Positions 24,909-37,700 of a stretch of DNA of 64,000 nucleotides are shown one piece after another; position 1 is the first letter of the stretch, and every line of letters begins with the position of its first letter. The stretch covers positions 11,115,904 through 11,179,903 of the forward strand of contig OU342808.1 in assembly GCA_910591455.2 (NCBI GenBank), read 5' to 3'. Below the pieces are notes generated by a model. It had not been told where the DNA came from and made no database searches. It saw only the letters and a program-made list of their open reading frames with translations. Position numbers and translations under genes: made by a program. The DNA comes from Pholis gunnellus (lineage: Eukaryota; Chordata; Actinopteri; Perciformes; Pholidae).

Positions 24909-27900
24909 ATGAACAGCATTAGGCATGGGAAATCCAGACGAACTGAGACCAATCTCGGAGCGGAGAGGGATCATTTTGACAAGCAGCAGGTAACAAATAC
25001 AGGCGGAGACAGCGAGACTCGTTAATGCTCACTTGCGCTTTATACAATCCCGCTGTGGTTTCACTTGGCGATTTGTGCGTTTGTGCGTGTGTGTGTGTGT
25101 GTGCGTGGTGCTCACAATGAAGGCTACCGCATAGGCCACATTTCCAATTAACACCTTGACTTGAGAATTGAATGTTTAAAATGTGAATTAAAGGGGAAGT
25201 TTACCCCAAAAGGCGAAATTCATATTTGTTCCTCTTACCTGTAGTGCCATTTATTAATGTAGATTGTTTTTGAGTGAGTTGCCGAGTGTTGGAGATATCG
25301 GCAGTAGAGGAGTCTGCCTTTTCTCCAATAATGATGTGGCACTCTGCTCGTGGTGCTTAAAGTGGCAAAAAAATACATTTGAAATGTATGAGTTTGAGAA
25401 ACTCCACACCAATGTCTCTGTCCAGAAATCCTGATCTGGGTTCTTAAATACCCCACAGACCTGGTTTTGTACAATTTCATGTTTTGTACACTCTAGATTG
25501 ATAAATAGCACTACAGGTAAGAGGGAAAATGTGTACTATTTTGTAATTTGTGGTGAATTTTTCCTTCAAATGTCTTGAAGGCATCTGTCTACTTGACAAA
25601 AAGTAGACTTGGGACTGAAAGCCGATCGTGTCCATACTGGGCTCTGTATTGTCACAGCATTCAGTCCTCCCTGAAGTCTGTAAACTGCCATCATGCTGAT
25701 CTAGTCTTTCCTGTTTGACAACCCTTCCTCCCATACAGACATTTGTTTCTCAGTCTTTAACAGCCTTGTTGTTGGATTTAGCACTTAAATAGCGCTTTAA
25801 CTTTGAGCTATATTACCCTTGTGGAGTACTTCAGTGAGTCTGATTCAGTTTCCTTTCTGTGTGTGCACTGACGGAATGAGGTTTGTCACATTTGTCATGC
25901 AACGAAGGGTGCTTTGTGGTTTCTGGCAGTTACCTCACTGCAGTCCTTTGCCAAGTAAACTCATGTATGCTCTTTACCATCGAGATACATTAATGTAGAC
26001 AGTATTGTTGACTAAGCACTTTAATCTGTTAAAGTCATGGGGCTCCCCCCCCCCCTCACATGGAAATGTGAGATTCAGACAAGGTTTAGTAACTACACAA
26101 ACTGTTGAACAGCTGCCTAGGAGTTCAGTATTATGCTATCTAAACTGGGCTGTGCCTTTCCTCCGCTCGGCTTATATTCCTCTGTCAGTGTTTTATTTGC
26201 TTATGAAGCACGTGTAGAGAGGTGGAGCCGAGGTGCTTGGCCCCCTGCTTGTCTTTCATCTACACACCTTCTTCCTCACTAAATAGCCAGAATAGATCAT
26301 ATGTAACCGGTAAATCATAATCATGTATGTGTGTATGTCTGTGTGTGTGTATGTGTGTGTTTTCCCCAGTCACCTCCCAACTGCATGTTTGTTGCCCGAA
26401 TTCACTTGTTAAATGTTGCAGCAGATTTGTTGATAAGATCAGCAAATGGCATCAAGCAGGCCCAGTTTTGATATCTAGACATTGTTGCCCTACTAAGTTT
26501 CATGCTGCAAAAAATGTTCAACAGGGTATGTTGTGTAAAGGACAAGTGTTTAAAATCCACAGCTTATTCAGAACTGAGTGGAACTAGTTCCATTTGTAGC
26601 TTTGAACTTGAACTTGTTTGTATGAATGACTGTCGGGTGCCACTGCTCAGCTGAATGAATCCACTGGGCAATATGCTAATAAAGTAGGCAGTATGAGGCA
26701 GAATCTGATCCCTGATTATTGTACGGCTCTTTACCACCTCCTAATTAGCATTTTACTACAGGTAGTTTTGGTGGAGGTGGAGACTCAACTGGGGAACTAC
26801 TTCCAAAATGTACTGACTAAGCAGTTTTGAAATGTCAAGTTGTGAAACTATTTAACCTTGATATGTTCAAAAGGCTGCTGTGTGTAGGTGGGAGCCCCTA
26901 TAATCCTCTATCATATATATATTTCCCCTTGTCATAGAGTTTCTCAGTATTGCTGATTCATCAAGTGCTCTTACTGAAACCTCACTGTCACTCCTCTCCT
27001 GCGTTCTCTCCTCTTCATGTTGACCTCGGTACCAAGGTGAAATGTCTCACACAGCGTCCTGTGTGTTTGTGTGTAGTGTTTGCTTTCCCTCACTCTTGTT
27101 GCCTGAGTGAGCGCCCGTGAGAGAGGGAAGGGGGATGGGAGAACCAGAGGGCAGAAACGCAGCTACTGAGTTGGAGTAGAGAGAGAATTAAAAGCATGTT
27201 GGTCAGGATTGTTTCACCCTTTTATTAAAACAAAATAAAAGGCTGATGTGTTAAGTGAAGACTTTGCCCAAATTTTTTTAAATTTTGTCTAAAAAAGACT
27301 AAGATAAAAGTCCTAAACAATGTAATTATAAGACTGTCTCTATGATATAATATATATCGATGTTTTGTGCCCTGGCTCCCATCATGTTATACAGCAAACT
27401 CCTAATCATGAACATCATGTGAATCATTATCTAATTAACCAGCCCTGACAACTGGCCAAAAAACTGTCTGGTTGCTAAAGAACCATTTGTCTTTTGTTGA
27501 ATATTTTCGTGGATGGAGTGTAAATAATGAACTTATATTAATTAAGACAGAACTTAATAATGGGACACGACTCTATCTGTGCAGTCATTCAATAGTTATC
27601 TTAATTATTGGAACTTTCTTAAGTTCCTCCATCCATGCTGCTTTTGTTAACATAGTTATTCAAATTAAAGTGAATTCTCTTCAGTGCGAGTTTGATTGTA
27701 TTTGAACAGTCTTTTTTGACAAAATATGTATCTTATTTTGCATGAGTGTTTGTATTATAGCTGTTGCCATGTTTGTCTGGAGTAGCTATTTGCTAAATCG
27801 CCAAGTGGGTCCTTTTTAATCCATTGAGCTTAGTAATGGATATGATGTATGAACACAATTTGTTGTTAAATTATAGCAACAAGAGTAGACAGTAAACCTG

Positions 27901-30900
27901 AGGGATTACAATTTGCAGCACATGAGTTGAACACTACGTGTGGTTTTGGGGCTGGAAGAGTGCCTTTTTATATATCTGTTTAGGGACGGATTAGCAGTTA
28001 GAAGGAGAACAAAACTGGATGTCCATGTGGGTTTCTTTGTTATGATTATTGCCTGTGTTGATGTGGGAGAGGCTGGTATACTGTAATTAGAAAAGGGACA
28101 AAGAAGTTGTAGGAGCCGAGCAACACAATAAGACAGGAATAAAATGCGAAAGTAACCTTTTTAAAACCATTTGATCTGAGAAATAATATTAAATTGACAA
28201 AGCTGTTTAAAAGCAAACTGAAAATTGTGTCAAGGATGTACTTCATTTTGCGTTTGCTTTATTGAGTCTGTGATTCACGGCTTACACTGATTTGATGAAC
28301 CGGTCAGGTGAATTGTTAGCATTCCTGTTAGTGCTTCATCTAGTCATTAGGTGTGAACTGTGCTAAAGACTGTTTGTGACCTTGTCCGCCAGAGCCCCAG
28401 CAGCAGTCTGTTGAATTAAGCTGATAAGGACCTCCAATAAGTGCTCTCGCTTCGGGGCATTATGTCCAGTGAGAAGCAGCTCAGGTGTAGCGCTGATGCT
28501 TTGACTTCATTAACTTCGTACACTCGGCCACACCAGGATGTCCAAGCACATGGATACACTGCTGAAAGGCAAAGATGACAAGGTAAGGCAGAGACTCCTC
28601 AAGGTTGGAGGTATTCGTGCAGCGAGGAGACTGTGGAGTGACCGTAGCGGCTACAGTAATGCTAGCTGCCAATAGACCTCATGGCAGGCCTCAGGGATTA
28701 GTCCAGGCTTTCCCTCCCTCTCACTTCTCCTCTCTGCTGGTCGGAGGATTTACTGACGCTTGAACCACATGCAGCACTAACTCGTTGGCCAGTCGACAGC
28801 ATGTCTGGTGCGTTTGGACCAAATTGCTCCGTTTAGTAAAAAGTTTGGATTTCATCTGACTTACATTTGACCGTGGCATTCAGGAAATGGTGTCTGTGTT
28901 TGTGTAAGTGTGTGACCTGGGTGTAGGTTGACCAAAGGCTTGATAGTGAGACTTGTATTATGTGTAGTTGCAGAGCTTTTCTCAGTTATAATGAAAAAAT
29001 ACAGTAAAATAAGAAGTAGTTGCATTTGTAGGCAATTAAACAAAGGTGACTAGTAATAACATTAACGGTAAGTTGATTTATCGATCGGATAAAACATTTG
29101 ATGAAGTCACCTTGATCTCCAAGAAATTATGATGTTCCATAGACCAAAGGGTTAATCAAGAAAATAACATGCAGATTAATCGATTATCAGTAATCATTAA
29201 TTGCAGCCCTTCTAGTAATTGAAGGGCTGCTACTGTAGTTTGTAGTTTTGAACCAGTGCCTATTACTTCCCCAGTAGCCTTGAGCAAGGGAAGGTAAGGG
29301 TATGTACACTGCAGTGCTCCAACGAGTGACACTGAATTCTGTATATTTGTTTTCCCCCAAAAAAGCTGCAATACAGTCCACTACCTGGTGGTCTTGTGCT
29401 AATTATGACAGTTAACTGTATGTAGTATTTGGTCCCCCTCCATCTCTTGTCCTGCGTTCCGTGTCAATTGATTCAGTGTGATATGATTGTCTAAATTGAA
29501 TAACAAGTACATACTAACTCAAATTTATCAGAAACCATAATTATTTTTGCTCTAAAGTTCTTAATTTATTTAGGAAATACTCATAACAACTATTTATTTA
29601 ATTACCAGGAAACATGCTATATGGTGATATGTATCGTAGTCGAGATATGAAATGACCTGTATCATGGTAGATTTTGGCCCTGTCACCCAGCCCTACCGTC
29701 CCTTCCCTCGCTCTCTCGCTGCTCTCTGACTGACAGCAATTCTGAATGTACTATCGGAGTCTCCCTGCAGCCTCCCTGCTCAGCGGCCATCTGTTGAGAC
29801 CTCAGTGCCAGGCCCTGTGTGCCAGAGCGCGGCCCCCATCCAACCCAATCTTCTGCCCCAGCTGTCGGCCTTCCTCCCCCAACAAACCCCTCATTGTCAC
29901 ACGGGCCTCCACGCTAGCCCACTGCACTTGCCCTGTGTAAACGATGAGGCGGCAGTTCATTTGCGTCAGAAGCAGTCCACCCCTCTCTCACTCTGAACGC
30001 CACAGTAGCCCCTCTGTGCTTTGTTATGTGACCATGTATGTTTTGGTGGTTCTGTGTGTGTGTGTGGATTGGGGGGGGGGGGGGGGGCGTCGACTCCCAT
30101 GGTTTTGTAATGTACTAAAGAGGCTTTTATATGGTTGGTGGGATTAGGGATGTCTGCCACTGATATGTTATGTTTCAAACAAAGATGTGACATGGATTTC
30201 TCAGCCTCTGTTTGAGGGTAAGAGCAAAGAACCAGAGTCTTATGCTGTCATGTACTGCTATGTGCAACTTCTACTACATGCTCTGGTTACACACATGTTT
30301 CAGTTGTGGTTTTATGCGGGAAGATATACTTTGGGAAGAGAGGCTGAGATTGAAGATGCTTCTGCTTTAATGCTTGAACTATATTTTGGATTAGTCTCTT
30401 ATGTAATACTGTGATGGTGAAGCTGGCTTGCCAGCATCATGGAGATTATATGAGTCTCAATGGATGTGTTAAAAGGACACAGTCCACATAGACAAGTAGA
30501 TGTGAATTTGTATTACATTTCTGACTACGTTTTTCCTATTTTGGTGCAAATTGTTTTGGTCCATAAATAAAATTATCACAGCTAAGCGGGTTGGGGAGAG
30601 AATGTGTATTTTCCCAGTTGTTTCCCTGCACGAAGACTATCAGTTCTGGTTGATTGCAACACCTCAGTGTAGATGTTCTCTTTAAACAAAACACAGCAAT
30701 GAATTGTGACTTAAGGCGGGGACCGCCACACAGTTTTTAAGCCTGATTTAGCTTTGGGTGTTGTCACTGTAGACCAGGGTAAATATTAATGGTGTTTAGC
30801 AGCATAGATGCTTATGTAATTGTTATGCGTAAGTATGTCAATGTTTCAAATCTCTCTTGTAGGATCCCAAAAGGCAACATCATAGTCAGGAGTGTTTGAT

Positions 30901-31750
30901 TTTATAAGAGATAGTGGTTCTACATGTTCTACATCTGCTGTGCAGTTGGGCTCAAATTGAAATAAATTTGACTAGATAATCCAAATTTAATTGAAAAGCC
31001 AGGAAGGATGACGAGAGATAAATATTAACATACCTCATTGATACATTTCCCCCCAACCATGAAATAACTTGTTTTAAAATACTTTTCAAAGGTCTTCATG
31101 GAAATGCAGTTCTAACTGTGAATCTCCCTGCACATCGTACAGCCCACTGTCTAGGACTTTCTCCATCTTTTTACTACATCTTGTTCATGCTTTCTCTTTG
31201 CAAATCACAGCCCTAAGCACAGCTGCTGTAAGCCATTATCGGTTTCATGGTTATTACAGCATCAAGATACTGTGAAGAAATGCATTATTACTCTGAGCAG
31301 GACAGTCTTTGTTTTCAGACTTGTGCAGCAAAGCAAGAAATGATGCGTGTGCATCAAGGAAGGAAGAAAGAAGATACAGAAACTGTGCAAATGTCTTTTT
31401 TTTTTCTATTCAGTTTTTTCTTTGTGTCCTATAATTGGAAAAACCTTGTAAATCATTTGGCATTGAAAGTAGTCCATGAAAGAATAACATGTATACTTTT
31501 GCTCAAGAGGGATTTATGGCTATCAAATTTGCAGATTAGATCGTTTCTAAAACGATTAAACAAAGATCGTTAAAAATATGTTTACTCTCTAAGCTATAAT
31601 TCCATTGGCACGAAAGGGGGATGACCATGAGGAGCACCCTGGTGTAACCTGACCACACCAGGAACTTATCATATTTCCTTTGTATCTGAGGTTCATTGAA
31701 ATAAGTAAATGTCTATGGGGACACATATTCAACAGTGCGGAGATCCAGAC

Positions 31751-31798
<48 letters not shown>

Positions 31799-34700
31799 TC
31801 CGTGCGTGCGTGTGTGTGTGTGCGCTTTTTTTTGTCTCGCCCTATCCTGCTCCTTTTCTGCTATACTTGTTTTACCTGCTGGACGGGTTGCAGAGCAGCT
31901 TTTGTGCTCTGTGGTACTGGTGACACTCAGGCTCTCATTATCAGGCGGATAGTATGTGATGTTATCTTTTAGATGCATGGTTTCATCACACACATTCATT
32001 TAGTTGACATTGCAGGTAGGTTAGCAGCACTAGATATGGAAAAAAAAGGTTTGATTAATATCTTAATCAAGATGTCCGTGACATAGCACCAGTAATGAAA
32101 CAAATGGAATCTGCATGACTTCTTTTCTGTGGCCATCATTTTACTTTAAGTAAGTCTAAGCGTAGCATCAATCTAGCTGCTAGTTCATCCTGAATTGCTA
32201 ACTGAGTTTTTGGTCAGTTAAAATCAGGCTAACCAGAAGGTGAGAGTCAAAAGTCCTTCTGTGTGTACACAGTGCAGTCATTGTTTCTCTGATTCATTCC
32301 TGTCACTGCAGCGCAGCCCGTTATCGTTTGTTTGCCTCCAAGTCTTTATTTAACTTCTCATGACTTATGTATTTGTCGTTATGTCTATTGTAAGCCCTAC
32401 ATTTGATGGTTGTGTGGGTGGAGAAGCAAGCTGTACAAGATCCAAGATTAACTCCTCTCCTCTCCTTTCAGCTGAGCAGCATCGGCAAGGCCATCAACTC
32501 CTCTGAGATGCCTGTGAAGGAGAAACATGCACGACGTATCCTTAAAAAGAAAAATGAAATCTCGTTTCAAATTAACACCAAGAGAGTTTTACTGTTCTGT
32601 TTATATCAGTAGTGTGTGTGGCACTGCCTTCACAACACAACTTGTCAGGTCATTTATTTGTAAGACATTCACATCCTATTAGTGTCTCTTTTTGGACAGA
32701 GTTGTCATTATTAACCTTCATTGAGGGAAATGTGTCGGCACAGTTAACATTATTTAGTCATCACGAAACAGCATTTTGGGAGAACGTTTATTCAGTAATT
32801 TGATGTATTTCCTGTTTGAACGGAATATTACGATGGGATCGAACAGAAGGCACAATTTAGAGGTGTAAACCAATAAGACACTACAGGCAGAAAAAGGCAA
32901 TTGTATTGTATGTGTTGGTCGGAGGGATGGGGCTGCTCAAATCTGTGATGGCACACAAAGGGGTTACCATTAAGAATATGTATATCCAAAGAGGATAAAG
33001 TAATGGGACATAGATAGAGAAATACAAATGGTCACCTAAGATTTTTCCTAAAAAGGTGTATATCATGGAAACCTAGCTACCGGGAATATTTTCTTTTCGT
33101 TGCGAGATTGTGTGGGAATGGTACATGTTGTACGTGCTTCCTTAACATGCCAACAGGAATCATCCTGGGGACTCACAGGGAGAAGGGAGCCTACACCTTC
33201 TGGTCCTACGCTCTGGGCTTCCCTCTGGCCAGCAGCTCCATCCTCAGCTGGAAGTTCTGCCATGTACTGCACAAAATCCTACGGGATGGACACCGCAATG
33301 TACGGCAGCAAGTTACCCCTCTCCTACTGCTTCTTACTATCTGGGACACCAGGGAGATGTTAAAAGAGCAGATTTGTTGAATGATCAAAGACTGTTGCAG
33401 CATCATGAGTTAAACATTAAGCCTGGAAAAATAATTAAACATAAAGCATTTGTTAGTATGATGAAATGTAGAAAAAAAACCTACATCATTTTAACTTCTG
33501 TGTCTATATCTATATATATATATATATGTTTTAAATATTGACTTTCTTCCTTGTTCTATTATGTCTGGTAATAACCTCTGAAATGGTTCACTTTTAAAGT
33601 GTAAATTAAGGCTTTGTCCTAAAGGCAAATGCCTAACATTAATTTTAACGTAATGACAAGAGTTGTTCATTCAAGCTGTCACCTTCACAGGTTTTACAAG
33701 ACTGCATGAGGCATCACAGCTCTCTGGTTGAAATTGGGAAAATATGGGTGAGTCCTTGCATCTTCTTTATTACATATTTTCCTGAAATTATTTCAAAAGA
33801 ATGCAATGCGAGAAATATACATTTGTGTTTAACTGGATTTCCTGTAAAGCCTGAAATAATTTCCCTCCAGGTAGACAAAAGGCTTCAACTCGACAAGATC
33901 GATAGAATATATTTAAAAATATTATTTGTGCTTTATTCTTGCCCACCTACGTTTCCAGAGCAACCTCCATGACAAATATGGACAGTTGGTGGTTCTGTAT
34001 ACCAAGCTGCTCTGCACAAAAATGGAGTTTCATGTGAAGGTAAGAGCATCCTCCGTCGTATGATACACCTAATGGATGACTCAGCAAAATGATATGAATT
34101 CACACAGTGAATGGGAATAGACGCTAAACCTCCATCAATGCACCTCTGCAGCATTCGGAAATCCCAGCGAACCTGGAAGTCACCGATGAAGTCCTGGAGC
34201 GCACTGCAGGAACCGACGTTAATAATGTGTGAGTTTCCAAATACTGCAGGAAGTGACTTTCTTTAATTATCTGTTTGGCCTTAAACCTGCAGTCATGAGC
34301 ACAGCTGCTGCCTGCCAAACTAGCAAAAAAACGACAAAAATGGACAAGCCCTGCTGCTCGTTTACTGCCACAGGGTCACATCATTGTTTCTTTTCTGTCT
34401 TACGGAGGTATCAACTTCTCTCCTGCAGGTTCCAGCTCACAGTGGAGGTGTTTGATTACTTGGACGCGGAGCTGAGGCTGGCCGAGACAGGTGAAAAAAA
34501 AACAACCTCCCACCTTTCCCCCATCCTATTCTTCCAAGGAAGAGAAACTTGAGCTACAGTAGAGGGCTGCAGCCTGCTGACATTATCTATTTATGTTCAA
34601 AAGCCAAGAGCCCTTTGAAGAATAGCTTATTGTGAGCAACTCTTGTCCTGCCTGTTTTCACATAGACTGTCGTCCATTTTTTTTTAGAAAGTGATTTCAA

Positions 34701-37700
34701 TCCCTTGGTGCAGTTTTAACTAATGTTCAAGGAAATGCCTTCAATTAGAGAACATTAAGTTGATTTCCTTCAGTGCAACTGCAATGATATGCTCCTCCCA
34801 TGCCTGCAGGGTGGGGGCCCAGGATCATGTCTTGAACACCGTAAACAAATTTTGCAGCTGTGAGAGAAGTGTACTTGTACTCTTAGCAAGACACTAAAAT
34901 TAACAACAAGAGAATACACTTTTTAAAACTAACTCTGCAACAGTAGCTGATTCAATGGAAGAGTCTGCACTTTATTTCATCAGGATGATTTACAGAATGG
35001 GTAAAAGTACAGCCTATGTTTGCAACACAAGAGGCCTTTATCAATTATCCAATGAGGCTTAGACGTGGGCATCATTTAGGGGCCAGCATCTAAAGCGTTG
35101 TGCAGCACAGATATTCAAAAAAGGAAAAGCACACAACAAAATGTTTGGTGTGACAGTCAAAAGTAATTCTTAACATTCACTGTATGCTCTTGTCTGTTAT
35201 CTGTTTCCCAGTGATCCGACAGCTCAACACATCCATCGCCATCTCCACTCTCACATCAGGCCAGTGTCGGCTTTCTCCACTCATTCAAGTTATCCAGGAC
35301 TGTAGTCACCTCTACCACTTCACCGTCAAGCTGCTGTTCAAGCTGCACGCCTGTAAGAACGATTATTACTCCCTCTTAGCCTATAAATCAATGGAAAAAT
35401 GTGTTAAATGTTTTCGATCAACAAAATAAAGCAAGTCAATTATGGCTGTAATTCAAGCTATTGCCTTGAAATTATGTACGTGTTTTAAAGCATAAGAACA
35501 ATGTGGATTTCAGGTCTCCCCGCTGACACCTTACAAGGACACCGTGACCGTTTCCATGACCAGTTCCACAGGTAGGACATCCACGGCATCAGGCTACGAG
35601 TGAATGAGAGTGGCTGCAGTCATTCTTTTACCAAAGGAAGTGTGCAACATAATCCTGCCTCACCCAGCAGTGCCTATGCAAATGTATAGGCACTGCTGTA
35701 TAGGCACTGCTGCACATGCACTGCTTCCCATCTCCCGCCCTTTGTGGTGTGTCAGATAGTGTCACGGTCACAGACGCCTATATATGTTTTGCTGCTGAGT
35801 TCAGAGAGGATGGCACAGTTTGCCATACCCGCCATCTGTGTTTACAACCCTTTGTATCACACATGAAAGCCATCTAATAAGTCTGAAAAACTGTATTCTA
35901 TTAACTTGTTGTCCTTTGTTCCACAGCCTTAAGACCTTCTTCAATAAAACCAGAGACATGCTGTACTTCAAGAGGCTGATCCAGATCCCCAAGCTGCCTG
36001 ATGTAAGAGTTCAGAGGGATAGGGAGAGGTGGGATGACTTCAGTGCTGAGTCACAGCCTCCATCTTGGATGTCAATGACCTCACTACTGCTACTGCTAGC
36101 TACAAACTCGGGAAATTTGCTTATTATTTACGTACACGGCTGTGATTTGTTGAAGCTTGCTATGAAGGTTTTCTCATAGACGACCATAAATACAATGGTA
36201 ACATACCTTTTATCTGTCTCCTTGTCAGTCCCCACCTAACTTCCTGCATGCAGCCTCACTGGCTAAGCACGTAAAGCCAGTGGTGGTCATCCCTGATGAA
36301 TACGAACCAGAGCAACAAGAGGACGACGACGATGATCCCGAGCCGCTCATCGAGGTCAGCGACGTCTCAACACCCATCATGCAGGCACAGCCACAGGTAT
36401 GGCACATAGATCACTTATGCATACAGTCACTTGCACTCATACAATAGTAAGGTGACGCTGTATTTGCTTTTTTCACTTCTTATTTATCACTATTTCACTT
36501 TTTCTCAGCAATTGGATATATTTGATCAGACGTTTGGACCTCCAAATGGAGGCTTCGATGAACGGTGAGCCAGGGTGTTTTTAACTGTAGCCTGTGATTG
36601 TCAATCAGACTATTTGGTTTTAGTATGCAGTCTGTGCCGGCACATTATGATTGTGTGTTTTCTGTCTGGCAGGGAGCTCCAGCTTGAGAGACAGAAGCAA
36701 GACATTGAGTTGTTGAGAGCAGAGCTGGAGAAAGTCAAAGCAGAGGTAAGGACTGTTTGTACTGAATCACCTGTTTCAGGCTTCTTTTATGTGCATAGAA
36801 GAGGTGTGGTTGTAGAAGGCATTATTATCTACGTGCAAAGGAATCTGGGTCATGTGTTGGGTGGATGCAAATGCTGCTCCTGTCATGTGGAATGTGGCAA
36901 GTAGCCTCTGAACGAGACAGGGGTGTCCAGTTGAGATTTTTGACGTCACGGATTCCAGCTTGCTCTTTTGCCATTTTTTTGGCACGTCATCCCTTTTCTC
37001 TCCACGTCATCCCTTTTCTCTCCACTGTGTATCATGTTTTTTTTTTTCTATAGGCCCTTTTCACAGCAGCCATTTTCACATGTCATTGCAGGGTAAACAT
37101 TGGTGTGGTCATAACATTAATTATGGCCCTGTTCCTTTTAGGTGAGCCAGGGCCGTGGTTTGGTGCAAGCTGGCTCACTGGAATGGCTGTGACACACTAA
37201 ATAGAATGGGACCGTGATATGTTTGATACATTACACCTGTGCAGACGAGCTGGTGGTGTTATAAATGCATCTTGTGAGATGAAAATGTTGAATATTGAAC
37301 AAGATTTGAATTTGTACTGATACCAGTAGTTTTTTCCTAAAATGCAGATCTCTCTTTTCCCCTCCTGAAGGCTCAGCGTTACATCACACAGCTGAAATCC
37401 CAAATCAACAGTTTGGAGGCAGAACTGGAAGAACAGCGTGCACAGAAGCAACGTGCTCTTGTGGAAAATGAACAACTGCGCATGGAGCTGGAGGCTACGC
37501 GTCGCCGAAACGCAGAACATGAGGGCACACAGGCCGTCTTCATTGAAGCAGAAAGTAAAACATAGTGAATACTATCTCTCATATACACGGGCAAAATGTG
37601 GTCAAGTGCATCTGATAATGCTGTCATCTGTCTTTGCTGTGCAGACAGAGCGCAGGCCACTGAGCAGCGGTACAATAAGCTGAGGGAGAAGCACACAGAG

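Larger units (their letters stand above)
24990..32471 (+). other. hip1r: hip1r intron 1
   Basis: A 7.5-kb first intron. It contains two MITE-like repeats (25188-25569 and about 29080-29212), CT/TG-rich simple repeats (26041-26056 poly-C, 26325-26360 TG-rich), a G17 run at 30071-30087, a TGCG array at 31751-31825, and the possible alternative first exon at 28538. No other coding sequence was recognised; its open frames lack conserved features. Confidence 0.7.

Noticed and set aside
30187..30414. A 75-aa open frame in hip1r intron 1
   Set aside because: No splice sites that fit hip1r and no recognisable motif; length is within chance for AT-rich DNA.
31589..31999. Frames with repeated Arg-Ala-Cys-Val or Thr-His-Ala-Arg units
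   Set aside because: Artefacts of the TGCG array; no start context or conservation.
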